From JAHBNG01 sp039028975 (GTDB lineage Bacteria; Chloroflexota; Anaerolineae; Caldilineales; Caldilineaceae): 33,873 bases of DNA. Where the stretch lies: the NCBI GenBank assembly GCA_039028975.1, contig JBCCHB010000171.1, positions 1-33,873 on the forward strand. Direction: 5' to 3'. Positions 1 through 7,714 of the stretch are shown in pieces. The notes beneath the pieces were generated by a model. That model did no database searches and was not told the DNA's origin. It saw nothing but the letters and a program-made list of their open reading frames with translations. Positions within the stretch are counted from its first letter, which is position 1. Each line of letters opens with the position of its first letter. The translations under genes were made by a program, and so were the position numbers.

Positions 1-191
1 GGCTTATCCCCGGTGATGATCCCCAACCCGTTTTTGCTTCTCGCAAGCAAGCGGCTACACCGATTCTTTCATTTTCAGCTATCCGCTTTATCGAATGATT
101 CTTGTCAACCTTTTCTTTCCTTAAATCTGTCAGTCACGCAGCGGGGATGCTTGTATCCTCATCTCATTCATCTTCACCACTGGATAAGATT
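1..191. other. Left edge, no gene recognised
   Basis: Reading frames here are short and look like nothing known. The only structure is a CTCATCTCATTCATCTTCA stretch near 160-178. It belongs to the same CATCTTCAT repeat style found at 1188-1301 and 1791-1890, and it sits just upstream of the first gene. Confidence 0.5.
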
Positions 192-1193
192 ATGTTTGTG
201 AAAAAATTGATAGCTAACGTCAAGAGAGGTTGGGCTGTCCGCCTATTTGTGGCTTCGCTGCTTGTGTTTCTGCTGTGGGGTGCGGTTGTTGTGTTTGTCA
301 CGTACCAACCTGAATTGTCCAAAGCATGGGGTGTAGCTGACCTGGCTGATGAACTGGGCATCGTCTCTGAATCGGTCTGTGCGGTTGGTTGCCAAGCTTG
401 TTATTGCGACTCAATTATCAACGGTTCCTGCTACGTCAATGGCAGTCCGTCAGGCTGTATCGGCTGTTTGGGCGTCTGCACCAGCGATGAGAAGTGCGAG
501 TGTCGATCCGGTCGGGGTGGCTGTGGTGCGCGCATTGCCTGGTGCCGCAGCCGCGATTGTGGACCTCGACCTACGCCCCGTCCGACCAGACCACCTGCCA
601 CGCCAACGCCGGTGCCGCCTATCTGTGATGACGGCGCCACCTACGTCCACATTGAGGAACCATTCATCGACTGGTTCTACGAGCCGGACTATCCCATCGC
701 CATCCACCAGGATCCACAGTTCCGCGGCTTTGATATCATCATCGATGCCAACGGTGGCTTTGCGGAACGACGGGAGATCAAGCTAGAGCAGCTCTGCGCC
801 AACGGCATCGGTTTGTTCCCGGACGACTGCCCAGCCGAAGCGTGGAATTGGTCTTGCTCCGAGTACGTGCTGGAGCACCACGACGATCCAGTGGTCCGGG
901 TCGAGATGCCTATGCGTCTTGCCAACTCCACTGTCGATTGGATTGAGGGGTATCTGGCTTCTCGATATTACCATGCTACTCGCAAAGAGCCGCTGCCCAA
1001 GGTCTTTGAACTCTGGGAAGGAGAAGCCATGTCGCTGCGTACCGGTCTATACAACTACGAAGCCCAAGATCCAGGCAACCACGGCGGCCGTATTATCGTG
1101 CTCACCAAAGGCACACCGCTCAACGAACCGCAGCGCTTGGCCATTCCGTACTCGGTGCCGGTCTATTTGCTCGATACGACGATTCAGGAATGA
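192..1193 (+). CDS. Membrane-anchored cysteine-rich protein with Pro/Thr linker
   Basis: I do not recognise a named family. From the ATG at 192 the protein is 333 residues. A basic N-terminus is followed by one hydrophobic segment at about 16-37, so the rest is probably outside the membrane. Residues 63-123 hold 13 cysteines (for example CAVGCQACYC), then a PTPRPTRPPATPTPVPP linker at about 125-143 leads to a soluble domain of about 190 residues. The frame can be extended to a TTG at 102 or an ATG at 147. I chose 192 because GGATAA lies 4-5 bases upstream and the TM then sits at the N-terminus. The cysteines suggest disulfides or a metal cluster outside the cell. It may belong with the membrane protein at 1912 and the VirB4-like ATPase at 3344 as an envelope apparatus, but only position supports this. 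Confidence 0.7.
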   Translation: MFVKKLIANVKRGWAVRLFVASLLVFLLWGAVVVFVTYQPELSKAWGVADLADELGIVSESVCAVGCQACYCDSIINGSCYVNGSPSGCIGCLGVCTSDEKCECRSGRGGCGARIAWCRSRDCGPRPTPRPTRPPATPTPVPPICDDGATYVHIEEPFIDWFYEPDYPIAIHQDPQFRGFDIIIDANGGFAERREIKLEQLCANGIGLFPDDCPAEAWNWSCSEYVLEHHDDPVVRVEMPMRLANSTVDWIEGYLASRYYHATRKEPLPKVFELWEGEAMSLRTGLYNYEAQDPGNHGGRIIVLTKGTPLNEPQRLAIPYSVPVYLLDTTIQE

Positions 1194-1301
1194 TGAAGAT
1201 GACAGGATGATGGAGATGATGAAGATGAGGACTCAAGTATCCTCGTGAGATAGTCGAACCTCATCTGATTCATCTAGCCCATCTCCATCATCTTGTTCAT
1301 G
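1188..1301. repeat. Long imperfect palindrome of ATGAAGATG/CATCTTCAT repeats between convergent genes
   Basis: The left arm, about 1188-1230, is rich in GATGATGGAGATG and GATGATGAAGATGAGG. The right arm, about 1259-1301, reads nearly the reverse complement (CCTCATCTGATTCATCT, CATCTCCATCATCTTGTTCAT). The arms flank a 28-base centre. It lies between a plus-strand and a minus-strand stop codon, so the transcript could fold into a hairpin that ends or protects both mRNAs. It has no clear T-run. Confidence 0.6.
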
Positions 1302-1686
1302 ATTGGGGGATTACCCATTGGTCGGCGTGGTGGATCATGCCAACGAGTGAGCCGATGATGTTTGCGTATGTTCGGTATAGCTCTCTGGCTTCTTTGGCAT
1401 CGATATAGCCGCAATCGACGGCGAATTCTAGCCATACTTGGGTTTCGGCCGCTTCCCCTTCCGAGTCAGATAGTTTGCTGATGAAAGCTTTCTTGTAGCG
1501 CCGTTTGCGCCAAGCTTCAGCCAAATTCGCGCAAACCGAACGGGATGAGCGACGAACTTGGTCGGTTAGAGAATAGGTCTCCTCCCGTGGAAAGTGCTTG
1601 GTAAGCTGAAAGATGGTAGAAGCAGCATCAAATGCACGCTTGTAAACATCAAGGTCACGATGATTAACAACAGCTTGTTTATCCAT
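1297..1686 (-). CDS. Four-helix bundle protein (S23 rRNA intervening-sequence family)
   Basis: The protein is 129 residues from the ATG at 1686. It begins with the family signature order: DLDVYKRAFDAA, then FPREETYSLTDQVRRSSRSVCANLAEAW, then a helix ending ETQVWLEFAVDCGYI. This is the usual length and layout of the TIGR02436/S23 four-helix-bundle family, found in rRNA intervening sequences and as stand-alone genes of unknown role. A GGAG lies about 9 bases upstream of 1686, so I prefer this start to the TTG at 1716. The relative Avd works in diversity-generating retroelements, but there is no reverse transcriptase here. It stands alone between two membrane-protein genes with repeats on both sides. 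Family assignment is firm and function is unknown. Confidence 0.85.
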   Translation of the reverse strand: MDKQAVVNHRDLDVYKRAFDAASTIFQLTKHFPREETYSLTDQVRRSSRSVCANLAEAWRKRRYKKAFISKLSDSEGEAAETQVWLEFAVDCGYIDAKEARELYRTYANIIGSLVGMIHHADQWVIPQS

Positions 1687-1790
1687 AAGAATGAACTCCG
1701 GAGAGATAAATGGCAATGTTCAGGTTTATAAGCCTCATCATACAATACCCAAAAACAAAGCAACATGTTAATCACCTGTCACGCCACTTG

Positions 1791-1890
1791 CCCTCATCTC
1801 ATTCATCTTCATCATATCATTCATCTTCATCATATCATTCATCTTCATCATATCATTCATCTTCATCATCTCATTCATCTCAGTCATAAT
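1791..1890. repeat. Tandem 18-bp repeat, four copies of ATTCATCTTCATCATATC
   Basis: Three identical 18-bp units run from 1801 to 1854, and a fourth at 1855-1872 differs by one base. Partial units lie on each side (CCTCATCTC before, ATTCATCTCAGTCAT after). The array ends about 20 bases before the ATG at 1912, so it would lie in the leader or promoter of that gene. An open frame through the array (His/Leu/Ile-rich) is a by-product of the repeat and not a real N-terminus. Confidence 0.9.
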
Positions 1891-1911
1891 TCCACGCGCG
1901 CCAAGAACACC

Positions 1912-2517
1912 ATGAACGAACTCATCCAAACCGTACAAGAGACAGCACACACCCTCATCGTCTATGAGCTCAACGGTCTACTCGTCCTGCTCTACGTACT
2001 CTGGGCCAACGTGGCTGGGTTGTTGACGGCGGGTGCCTGTACAATCCTGCTGTTGGATACGCCAGCAGATCAGCGACTGTGGATTCTAGTCGTGACGTTG
2101 GTTGTGATTTTGGCGGCGTTTGTCGCTCCCGCACCGGTTCCAGTACTGGTGGCGGGGATGTCGATTGCCGGGATGGTGGCTGTGATGCTGGACAAATTTA
2201 GCCCCGATACGCTGCGTTGGCGGGCCGTGAGTGCGCTCGGGTTATATGCTGGCGCGGCACTAGCCTACATGCTCTATGGCCGATACTTGGAAGGAGTCGA
2301 TGCGACGGCGTGGGCTGAAGCTATTGGTGGTCAACAGGAGGCGCAGGCCACGTTAAGCCAGGGGCGGTCGTTTTTGAATACGCTGGCTACGTGGGGGCTA
2401 TGGCTGATTCTGCCGCTGGGATATCTGTCATTGCTGGTACAGGGGATGTTGGCTCACCCGCCCGTGGGGAGCAAGCCTGATGAGACGATTTCGGCGGTGA
2501 GGACGAGGAGTGGATAG
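1912..2517 (+). CDS. Multi-pass membrane protein, family not recognised
   Basis: The protein is 201 residues from the ATG at 1912 (MNELIQTVQETAH). I see about five hydrophobic segments: near 18-45 (one or two), 57-74, 78-97, 106-122 and 162-186. A polar stretch at about 125-155 is rich in Ala, Glu and Gln. The frame stays open upstream to 1765 only because the 18-bp CATCTTCAT repeat has no stops, so the earlier start is not credible. No strong ribosome site is visible before 1912. It shares the left-hand cluster with an anchored Cys-rich protein and a VirB4-like ATPase, and could be an integral membrane part of the same complex. That is an inference from position. Confidence 0.7.
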   Translation: MNELIQTVQETAHTLIVYELNGLLVLLYVLWANVAGLLTAGACTILLLDTPADQRLWILVVTLVVILAAFVAPAPVPVLVAGMSIAGMVAVMLDKFSPDTLRWRAVSALGLYAGAALAYMLYGRYLEGVDATAWAEAIGGQQEAQATLSQGRSFLNTLATWGLWLILPLGYLSLLVQGMLAHPPVGSKPDETISAVRTRSG

Positions 2518-2523
2518 TATGGG

Positions 2524-2955
2524 TTAGATAGCTGTAGCCAGTTGCTGACGCACATAGGTGATCGGAATCAGTTGGCCTCCATCGGGTGAGAGTGCAAGAG
2601 CAGATACTTTTAGAAAGCGATTGACAGGGGCAGAGGTGAGCATGGCCATCACCTTTTGACGTTCCGAGGCTGACAGATGTTCCATGCCGTTGAGCCGAAA
2701 ACTCTCAGGACCGTACTCAGTTGGTTTGATCAGGTAGGAGAAGTTGAGCAGGATCAGGCTGAGCGGATTCTCGGTCTTTGGCTCATAACGCAAGACGATT
2801 TCGTCAGCCAGTTCCAGCCCTTTGCCGCTGCCATCCGCGAAGAAGACTTCGAGGATATCGCCCTCTTTGTCGTATTCGATACGGGCTGTATCGCCGGTGT
2901 CCAACGTCTCTTCATATTGAAATAGCCATTCAGGTTGTTGTGTCATTTTCATCAT
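2524..2955 (-). CDS. DUF2283-type protein, second gene of a two-gene cassette
   Basis: The protein is 143 residues from the ATG at 2955 (MMKMTQQPEW). Residues about 26-75 carry the DUF2283 pattern: a YDKEGDILEVFF strand-turn-strand, an acidic turn, ELADEIVLRYE and then a hydrophobic strand. The C-terminal part (NGMEHLSASERQKVMAMLTSAP) is helical and not recognised. The ATG lies 2 bases after the stop codon of the gene before it (2958), so the two are probably translated together. Small DUF2283 proteins often sit beside small nuclease-like or DUF4258-like genes, and an antitoxin role is possible. The extended C-terminus is longer than minimal DUF2283 proteins. Start codons at 2952 and 2946 are also possible. 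Confidence 0.75.
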   Translation of the reverse strand: MMKMTQQPEWLFQYEETLDTGDTARIEYDKEGDILEVFFADGSGKGLELADEIVLRYEPKTENPLSLILLNFSYLIKPTEYGPESFRLNGMEHLSASERQKVMAMLTSAPVNRFLKVSALALSPDGGQLIPITYVRQQLATAI

Positions 2956-2957
2956 TG

Positions 2958-3296
2958 TTAAATCGGGAAATCTTCTCCCCAAGCCGTAGTCACAAAGTTG
3001 TTTTCGATCACCGTTCCGTCAGCCGATTCACGAAAGCTGAATAGAACAACCACCGTGATGTGATTGTTGTCGTCGGGTAAAGTATAGCACACCTCCCGGT
3101 AGCGATACCTTTGAGGATCCCGCCGTTCCTGTCTGCGTCGACCATAGCGAATTGTATCGAGAACCTCATCAAAATGACCGACTAACTCGCCGTGTTTGCT
3201 GACGATGTGTTCCCAACGTTCTTCGGTGAGATAGATTTCCCGACCGCCGCGGTCATATACAGTCCAGATTTGCATATTGTCATTGTTGCCTTCCAT
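2958..3296 (-). CDS. Small BECR/DUF4258-like protein, possible toxin
   Basis: The protein is 112 residues from the ATG at 3296, or 105 from the ATG at 3275. It reads IYLTEERWEHIVSKHGEL, then a helix (FDEVLDTIRYGRR), a basic stretch rich in Arg (RRDPQRYRYREVCYTL), a beta strand HITVVVLFSF and a last strand NNFVTTAW. This order (W-x-H-I near the start, a helix, then strands ending in VTTA) is like the PBECR/DUF4258 small nuclease fold, though I cannot confirm a family. It is directly upstream of a DUF2283 gene with a 2-base gap, a toxin-antitoxin-like arrangement. GGAAGG lies about 12 bases before 3275 and GGCGGAG only 1-2 bases before 3296, so the start is uncertain. Confidence 0.65.
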   Translation of the reverse strand: MEGNNDNMQIWTVYDRGGREIYLTEERWEHIVSKHGELVGHFDEVLDTIRYGRRRQERRDPQRYRYREVCYTLPDDNNHITVVVLFSFRESADGTVIENNFVTTAWGEDFPI

Positions 3297-3343
3297 GCTC
3301 CGCCCATTTTACTCCACATCGGAGGCTTAGACAAGCACATTTC

Positions 3344-6300
3344 ATGATAACTGAACCGATTCCCCAAACTGAATTCCGCATCCAGGATTCTGGTCTTTCA
3401 TTCGACAGTGGCACCTTTGCCCACGCTTGGTTCCAGTTGGCTGGACCGACTGGCCTGACTCGATTCCGCGCCGTTACCTTCAAGGAGCTGACCTACCTGC
3501 CCATCGAGACCCGCGACGATCCAGACGTACTGGGCAAGCAGTGGGCCGCACTACGGGGTTTGTATAATGCGGACGTGGACTTCCTCTATACAGCAATCGG
3601 CATCTACAGCCCGCGGCACATGGGCGTGATTCAGTTCTATGGTGCGGCTGCCGAAGCCTCGACCGAGAAGGCTGCGGCGGAAGAGGCCTTGCGACGTATG
3701 GCCGCGGTCGAGGCGACGCTGGCCAACTATCCGCTCTCACGATTGGAAGAACCGGACGTGGGTCGGGTGCAGATGCTGATTCAGCGCATGGAGCGGTTGC
3801 CCAAGGTGCTGGCGGTCTTGGGCCATCCCGATCCGCGGACCACCAAGCGAGGGCTGGGTCGAGACGGCAGTTTGGGCATGGAAGATGATGAGCTGGCTTC
3901 TCAGCAGGGAGAGATTCTGCTGCGCGGATTGGCCAAGCTGAGTGAGGACTTTGTCTTCCTAGTGACAGCAGCCCACATCGGACGACCGGACCTGGCCCAG
4001 GCACTGGTGCGCATGTCGCAAGTGGCCAGCCAGTATGCCTCTCGCCAGCGGGGAGCCATCTCCATGGGCTTCTCGATTGCTGTGCCGTTGGTGACAGCGC
4101 TGAGTGAATCCTTTGCCGGGCAGCAGGGTCGAAGTGAGAGTGAGGCAGTCTCAACCAGTGATGGCGTCAGCGAAGGATGGAGCAGCGGAGAATCGGAATC
4201 CTGGGGACACAGCGTAGGGCGCGGCGAGAGCCACGGCATCGCCCATACCGAGAGCTACGCTGAGACCAACGCCACGGCCCACACGGCTGGCGTCTCTCAC
4301 AATATCGGCACCAGCCACACAGATAGCCAGGCCCAAACCACGTCGGGTGCGCAAACGCTTTCTGAATCCCATACCGACTCGGTTTCGACGACCAACTCCA
4401 ATTCGTTCACGTCATCGGTGGCCAACACAACTTCCCAGTCGTCAACCCAATCTGGCTCCCATACCGATTCGACCTCATCGAGTACGGGGACCAGCCAGTC
4501 CAGCAACTGGAGTAACGGAACCAGTCAAGGCACATCGTCAGCCACTTCTCAATCCCAAGGTCAATCCTGGGCAGACAGCACCAGCCAGAGCGTCTCTCAG
4601 TCGGTGGCTGACACGGCTTCTCAATCTCAGGGTATGACCACGTCGACGGGCCAAAGTACTTCCAGCGGTCTCGGTTGGACTCAAGGCGAAGCCAACACCA
4701 CCAGCCAGGGTGAGTCTGCCACATCGGGCATGACCTACAGCGACAGCACCGGCGGCTCAGCGTCACTGGGGCAGAACATTTCTCAATCCATCTCTGAATC
4801 CTCTAGCGTCCAGGCCGGGCAGAGCAGCAACTGGTCACAGGGCAACAACAGTTCGGCAACCCTGGGGGCCAATGCTGGCGTCAGCGGGGGCATTTCCGGC
4901 GAGGCAGGCATCATCATTGCCGATGTGGGCATCAATGCCGGAGCCAGTGCTGGTTTGAGCGGCAGCCTGACAGAAGGGACCACCGCGTCAACAGGCGGGG
5001 CCGAGACGGTCAACCTGGGCAACACCAGCGGCGAGACCCTATCCCAAGGGGCCAACGCCTCCGTCGGTTCCAACTGGTCCACCTCTGATTCGTCGTCACT
5101 GACCCAAGGCGTCTCAACCGGCACCGCCCAGACGGCCAGCAGCGGCTCTAGCGCATCAGTTGGCTCGGCTCAATCATCAGGCGTGGCCCAATCCAGCAGC
5201 AGCGGCAACGCCCAAACCACAGGCAGCGCAACATCCAGCGGATCCTCGTCATCAGTCGGTGGCTCCAACAGTACCTCTACCAGCAGTGGCACATCCAGCA
5301 GTACGTCCAGCTCGGTCGGCGGCGGCTCCTCCACCTCCCAATCCCAGAGCCAAGGTAGCGCGGATACGGTCGGCTGGGCCAACTCCACCGGCACAGCTCA
5401 AACCACCGGCTCGTCAACCACCAATGGCACAGCCAAATCGGTCGGCTCAGCAGATACGCGCGGCGTGGCCAACACGTCCGGCTGGGCATCCACCTTTGGC
5501 ACAGCCGACTCGCGCACCCAAGGCCAAGGCTGGTTTGAATCGACCTCGACCTCCCATGCCGTTACGCGCGGTCAAGCCGATACCGAATCATGGACCGAAT
5601 CCGTCCAAGAATCTTGGTCAGAAGGTCGAGCCGTCTCCAAATCCCACAGCACCGGACGATCCCACGGGCAGGGCGTGGCCCAAGCCCAAGCCTTGGCCTT
5701 ATCCGGTGGGCATGGCTTTATGGGCGGCTTTTCGGCTGGTATGATACCCGGCATCAACATCGGGCGGAGCTGGCAGACCGAAGACGACGTGGCCATCCGC
5801 CTCACCGAGCTGACTCGTGGGCTGGAATCGCTGCTCAATCAGGCGTCGATGGAGGGCGGCTTTATGACCACGGCCCTGCTCTTTGTAGGCGAGCGCGGCG
5901 AACGAGCCGCCGAATCCCTCATCCCCCAAGCTTTTCATGGCCCCAACGTACCCACGCCAGTATTAACTGTCCTGGGTGATGACGATTTGCGACACCATGC
6001 GCTAGCTTTTCGACCATCCACTGCGCCCTTTGACGATCCCTTTGGCGTGGGGCTACTCTGGTCGAGGTGGGGGACGCTGCTCACGCCCGGCATGTTGGCC
6101 GCCTTCACCGCACCCAACCTCTTTGAAGAGGGAACGCTGGTCACTATCCAGGAGAAGCTGCCGCCTTTGGCCTTCTACCCTGAGTTGGAGGGTGACGTGA
6201 TCCTTGGCCATCTGGTCAGCCCCGAAACCGGCAAGCTGACCAACGTGCCGCTTCAGCTTTCAAAGGCGCGTCATTTTCACACTGCCTTTGTCGGGGACAC

Positions 6301-7567
6301 GGGCTATGGCAAATCGGTGGCGGCGGAAAGAATGGTCTACGAGACGACTAAGGAGTGGAAGATGCGCACCATTATCCTCGACTTTGGCGCAGGCTGGCGC
6401 AAATTGATGAACGCGCCAGGGCTAGAAGGACGGGTCGAGATTCGGCAGCTCTCGCCCGGAGGCGTGCGACCGCTGCGCTGGAATCCACTGCAGATCGGGC
6501 GCAACATCCTGCCCGAAGTCCAATGGCGCTCCTTCTGTGACATCTTCGGGGCCATCGCCAAACTGGGCGTCCGTCGTCAGGTGGCTGAACTGCGGGAAGC
6601 CTTGCGGCGAGTCTACCTGAGCGCGGGTGTGCTGGTCGATGATCCAGAGTGTCGCAGCGACCGAACATGGGGTCACGTGCGTGAGGACGAAACCACCATC
6701 GTTAACGCAGCTGCCAACACACCCCTAGCCGACCTCTCGCCCGATGACCGGCAGCGACTGGCCGCGATCCGCTCCAAGCGAGTGGGGCTGGCTCATCTTT
6801 ACAGCGATATCGAGGAGAAGCTGCGTACCGTGCCGCCTCGGGATTCCATGCTGCGTGGTGTGCTAGAAGGCATCCTTTTCCGCCTCCATCCGCTGGTTCA
6901 GGGCGCGGCCGCAGCCCAATACGCGGCGGGCGATGATGCCGTTGACTTGAATGAAATCGTACCAGGAGACTACGGTGTTGCTGTACTGGAAGGAGGTGCC
7001 TTTCTTGATGACTTCTCCAAAGCCGTACTCCTGGGCTGGGCCGCCTGGCATCTCTACACCGACGCGGTCATCGTGCGCATCCGCCGCGGCGTGACCGAGG
7101 AAGCCCGCATCCAAATCGTCTTTGAGGAAGCCAACAAGATCCTGGCTGGTCTCGATTCGGGCGGTGGCGATGATGAGGGCAGCGGTGCCTCCACCGCCGA
7201 GCAGTTCGCCTCCATGTGGCGCGACTCGCGCAAGTACGGCATCTGGCTCCACCTCATCACGCAGTCCCCATCGCTCATCCCCACCGGCATCCTCTCCTCC
7301 TGCAACAACATCCTCGTCAACCAGGTCAAGAACCCTAAGGATCGAGACTTGGTCATCGCCTCCATGCACCGCTCCGAGAAGGGATTTGTGGATGAGGGCT
7401 GGCGCAGATTCCTCGCCAGTTTGCCCATTGCGCGGGCAGTGGCCAAGTTTGGCTACTCGTTTGATAGGGCGGAGCTGGAGCCGTGCTATATCGAGCCGTT
7501 GCGGTTGGATGTGAAGGAGCCGAGTGATGAGGAGATTTCGGGGAGGTTGGGGTGCTTGATAGCATGA
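3344..7567 (+). CDS. HerA/VirB4-type ATPase with a giant Ser-rich repeat insertion
   Basis: The protein is 1407 residues. An N-terminal domain (about 1-255) is followed by about 525 residues of Ser/Gly/Thr/Gln/Ala repeats (about 262-787), and then an ATPase. The Walker A is GDTGYGKS at about 984-991, and the Walker B strand IQIVFEEAN has the catalytic Glu near 1261. A TQSPSLIP stretch matches the sensor region of VirB4/HerA ATPases. Such motors power type IV secretion, conjugation or DNA pumping at the membrane. The flanks of the insert (GFSIAVPLV before, GGFSAGMIP after) look like two halves of one beta hairpin, so the repeat sits at a surface loop. GGAGG lies at 3321-3325, rather far from the ATG. 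No relaxase or coupling protein is seen, so the transported substrate is unknown. Confidence 0.85.
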   Translation: MITEPIPQTEFRIQDSGLSFDSGTFAHAWFQLAGPTGLTRFRAVTFKELTYLPIETRDDPDVLGKQWAALRGLYNADVDFLYTAIGIYSPRHMGVIQFYGAAAEASTEKAAAEEALRRMAAVEATLANYPLSRLEEPDVGRVQMLIQRMERLPKVLAVLGHPDPRTTKRGLGRDGSLGMEDDELASQQGEILLRGLAKLSEDFVFLVTAAHIGRPDLAQALVRMSQVASQYASRQRGAISMGFSIAVPLVTALSESFAGQQGRSESEAVSTSDGVSEGWSSGESESWGHSVGRGESHGIAHTESYAETNATAHTAGVSHNIGTSHTDSQAQTTSGAQTLSESHTDSVSTTNSNSFTSSVANTTSQSSTQSGSHTDSTSSSTGTSQSSNWSNGTSQGTSSATSQSQGQSWADSTSQSVSQSVADTASQSQGMTTSTGQSTSSGLGWTQGEANTTSQGESATSGMTYSDSTGGSASLGQNISQSISESSSVQAGQSSNWSQGNNSSATLGANAGVSGGISGEAGIIIADVGINAGASAGLSGSLTEGTTASTGGAETVNLGNTSGETLSQGANASVGSNWSTSDSSSLTQGVSTGTAQTASSGSSASVGSAQSSGVAQSSSSGNAQTTGSATSSGSSSSVGGSNSTSTSSGTSSSTSSSVGGGSSTSQSQSQGSADTVGWANSTGTAQTTGSSTTNGTAKSVGSADTRGVANTSGWASTFGTADSRTQGQGWFESTSTSHAVTRGQADTESWTESVQESWSEGRAVSKSHSTGRSHGQGVAQAQALALSGGHGFMGGFSAGMIPGINIGRSWQTEDDVAIRLTELTRGLESLLNQASMEGGFMTTALLFVGERGERAAESLIPQAFHGPNVPTPVLTVLGDDDLRHHALAFRPSTAPFDDPFGVGLLWSRWGTLLTPGMLAAFTAPNLFEEGTLVTIQEKLPPLAFYPELEGDVILGHLVSPETGKLTNVPLQLSKARHFHTAFVGDTGYGKSVAAERMVYETTKEWKMRTIILDFGAGWRKLMNAPGLEGRVEIRQLSPGGVRPLRWNPLQIGRNILPEVQWRSFCDIFGAIAKLGVRRQVAELREALRRVYLSAGVLVDDPECRSDRTWGHVREDETTIVNAAANTPLADLSPDDRQRLAAIRSKRVGLAHLYSDIEEKLRTVPPRDSMLRGVLEGILFRLHPLVQGAAAAQYAAGDDAVDLNEIVPGDYGVAVLEGGAFLDDFSKAVLLGWAAWHLYTDAVIVRIRRGVTEEARIQIVFEEANKILAGLDSGGGDDEGSGASTAEQFASMWRDSRKYGIWLHLITQSPSLIPTGILSSCNNILVNQVKNPKDRDLVIASMHRSEKGFVDEGWRRFLASLPIARAVAKFGYSFDRAELEPCYIEPLRLDVKEPSDEEISGRLGCLIA
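4130..5700 (+). repeat. Coding low-complexity tract: hexapeptide G-x-A-x-[ST]-x and S-x-S repeats
   Basis: This tract encodes about residues 262-787 of the ATPase. The second half falls into six-residue units beginning with Gly, such as GTAQTT, GTAKSV, GSADTR, GVANTS, GWASTF and GTADSR. The first half is richer in SQS, SHTDS and TSQ. Between them, near residues 506-543, is a more hydrophobic Gly/Ala-rich stretch (GEAGIIIADVGINAGASAG). The two ends resemble each other in reverse: SWGHSVGRGESHG near the start and SHSTGRSHGQG near the end. Confidence 0.85.
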
Positions 7568-7662
7568 GTTGCTTGTACGCCTGTGGATAGAACAGGAGAA
7601 ATTCAGAATCTGAGGGACGCCAATTCTCGTTTAATTTACACAGATATTGGCAGTATTGTGCC

Positions 7663-7695
7663 CCTTTTGACACACAGATCTGATGTGTCAAAAGG
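7663..7695. terminator. 12-bp perfect stem-loop between convergent genes
   Basis: CCTTTTGACACA (7663-7674) pairs with TGTGTCAAAAGG (7684-7695) around a 9-base loop that contains BglII-like AGATCT. It lies between the stop of the ATPase gene (7567) and the stop of the minus-strand giant protease (7715). No T-run follows on either strand, so it may be a weak two-way terminator, an mRNA 3' stabiliser or a protein site. Confidence 0.55.
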
Positions 7696-7714
7696 AGACG
7701 AAGTATCCAATAGT

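Noticed and set aside
1297..1686. Accessory gene (Avd) of a diversity-generating retroelement
   Set aside because: The four-helix family fits, but there is no reverse transcriptase and no template/variable repeat pair in the window.
1801..1872. CRISPR-like array
   Set aside because: The units are 18 bp and directly adjacent without spacers, and no cas gene is seen.
1765..1911. An N-terminal extension of the membrane protein rich in His, Leu and Ile
   Set aside because: It is translated from the 18-bp CATCTTCAT tandem repeat, which has no stops. The ATG at 1912 gives a protein that begins normally.
5160..5744. A Pro/Ala-rich 194-residue frame within the ATPase gene
   Set aside because: It is a frame-shifted reading of the Ser-rich repeat, and the in-frame ATPase runs through without a stop.
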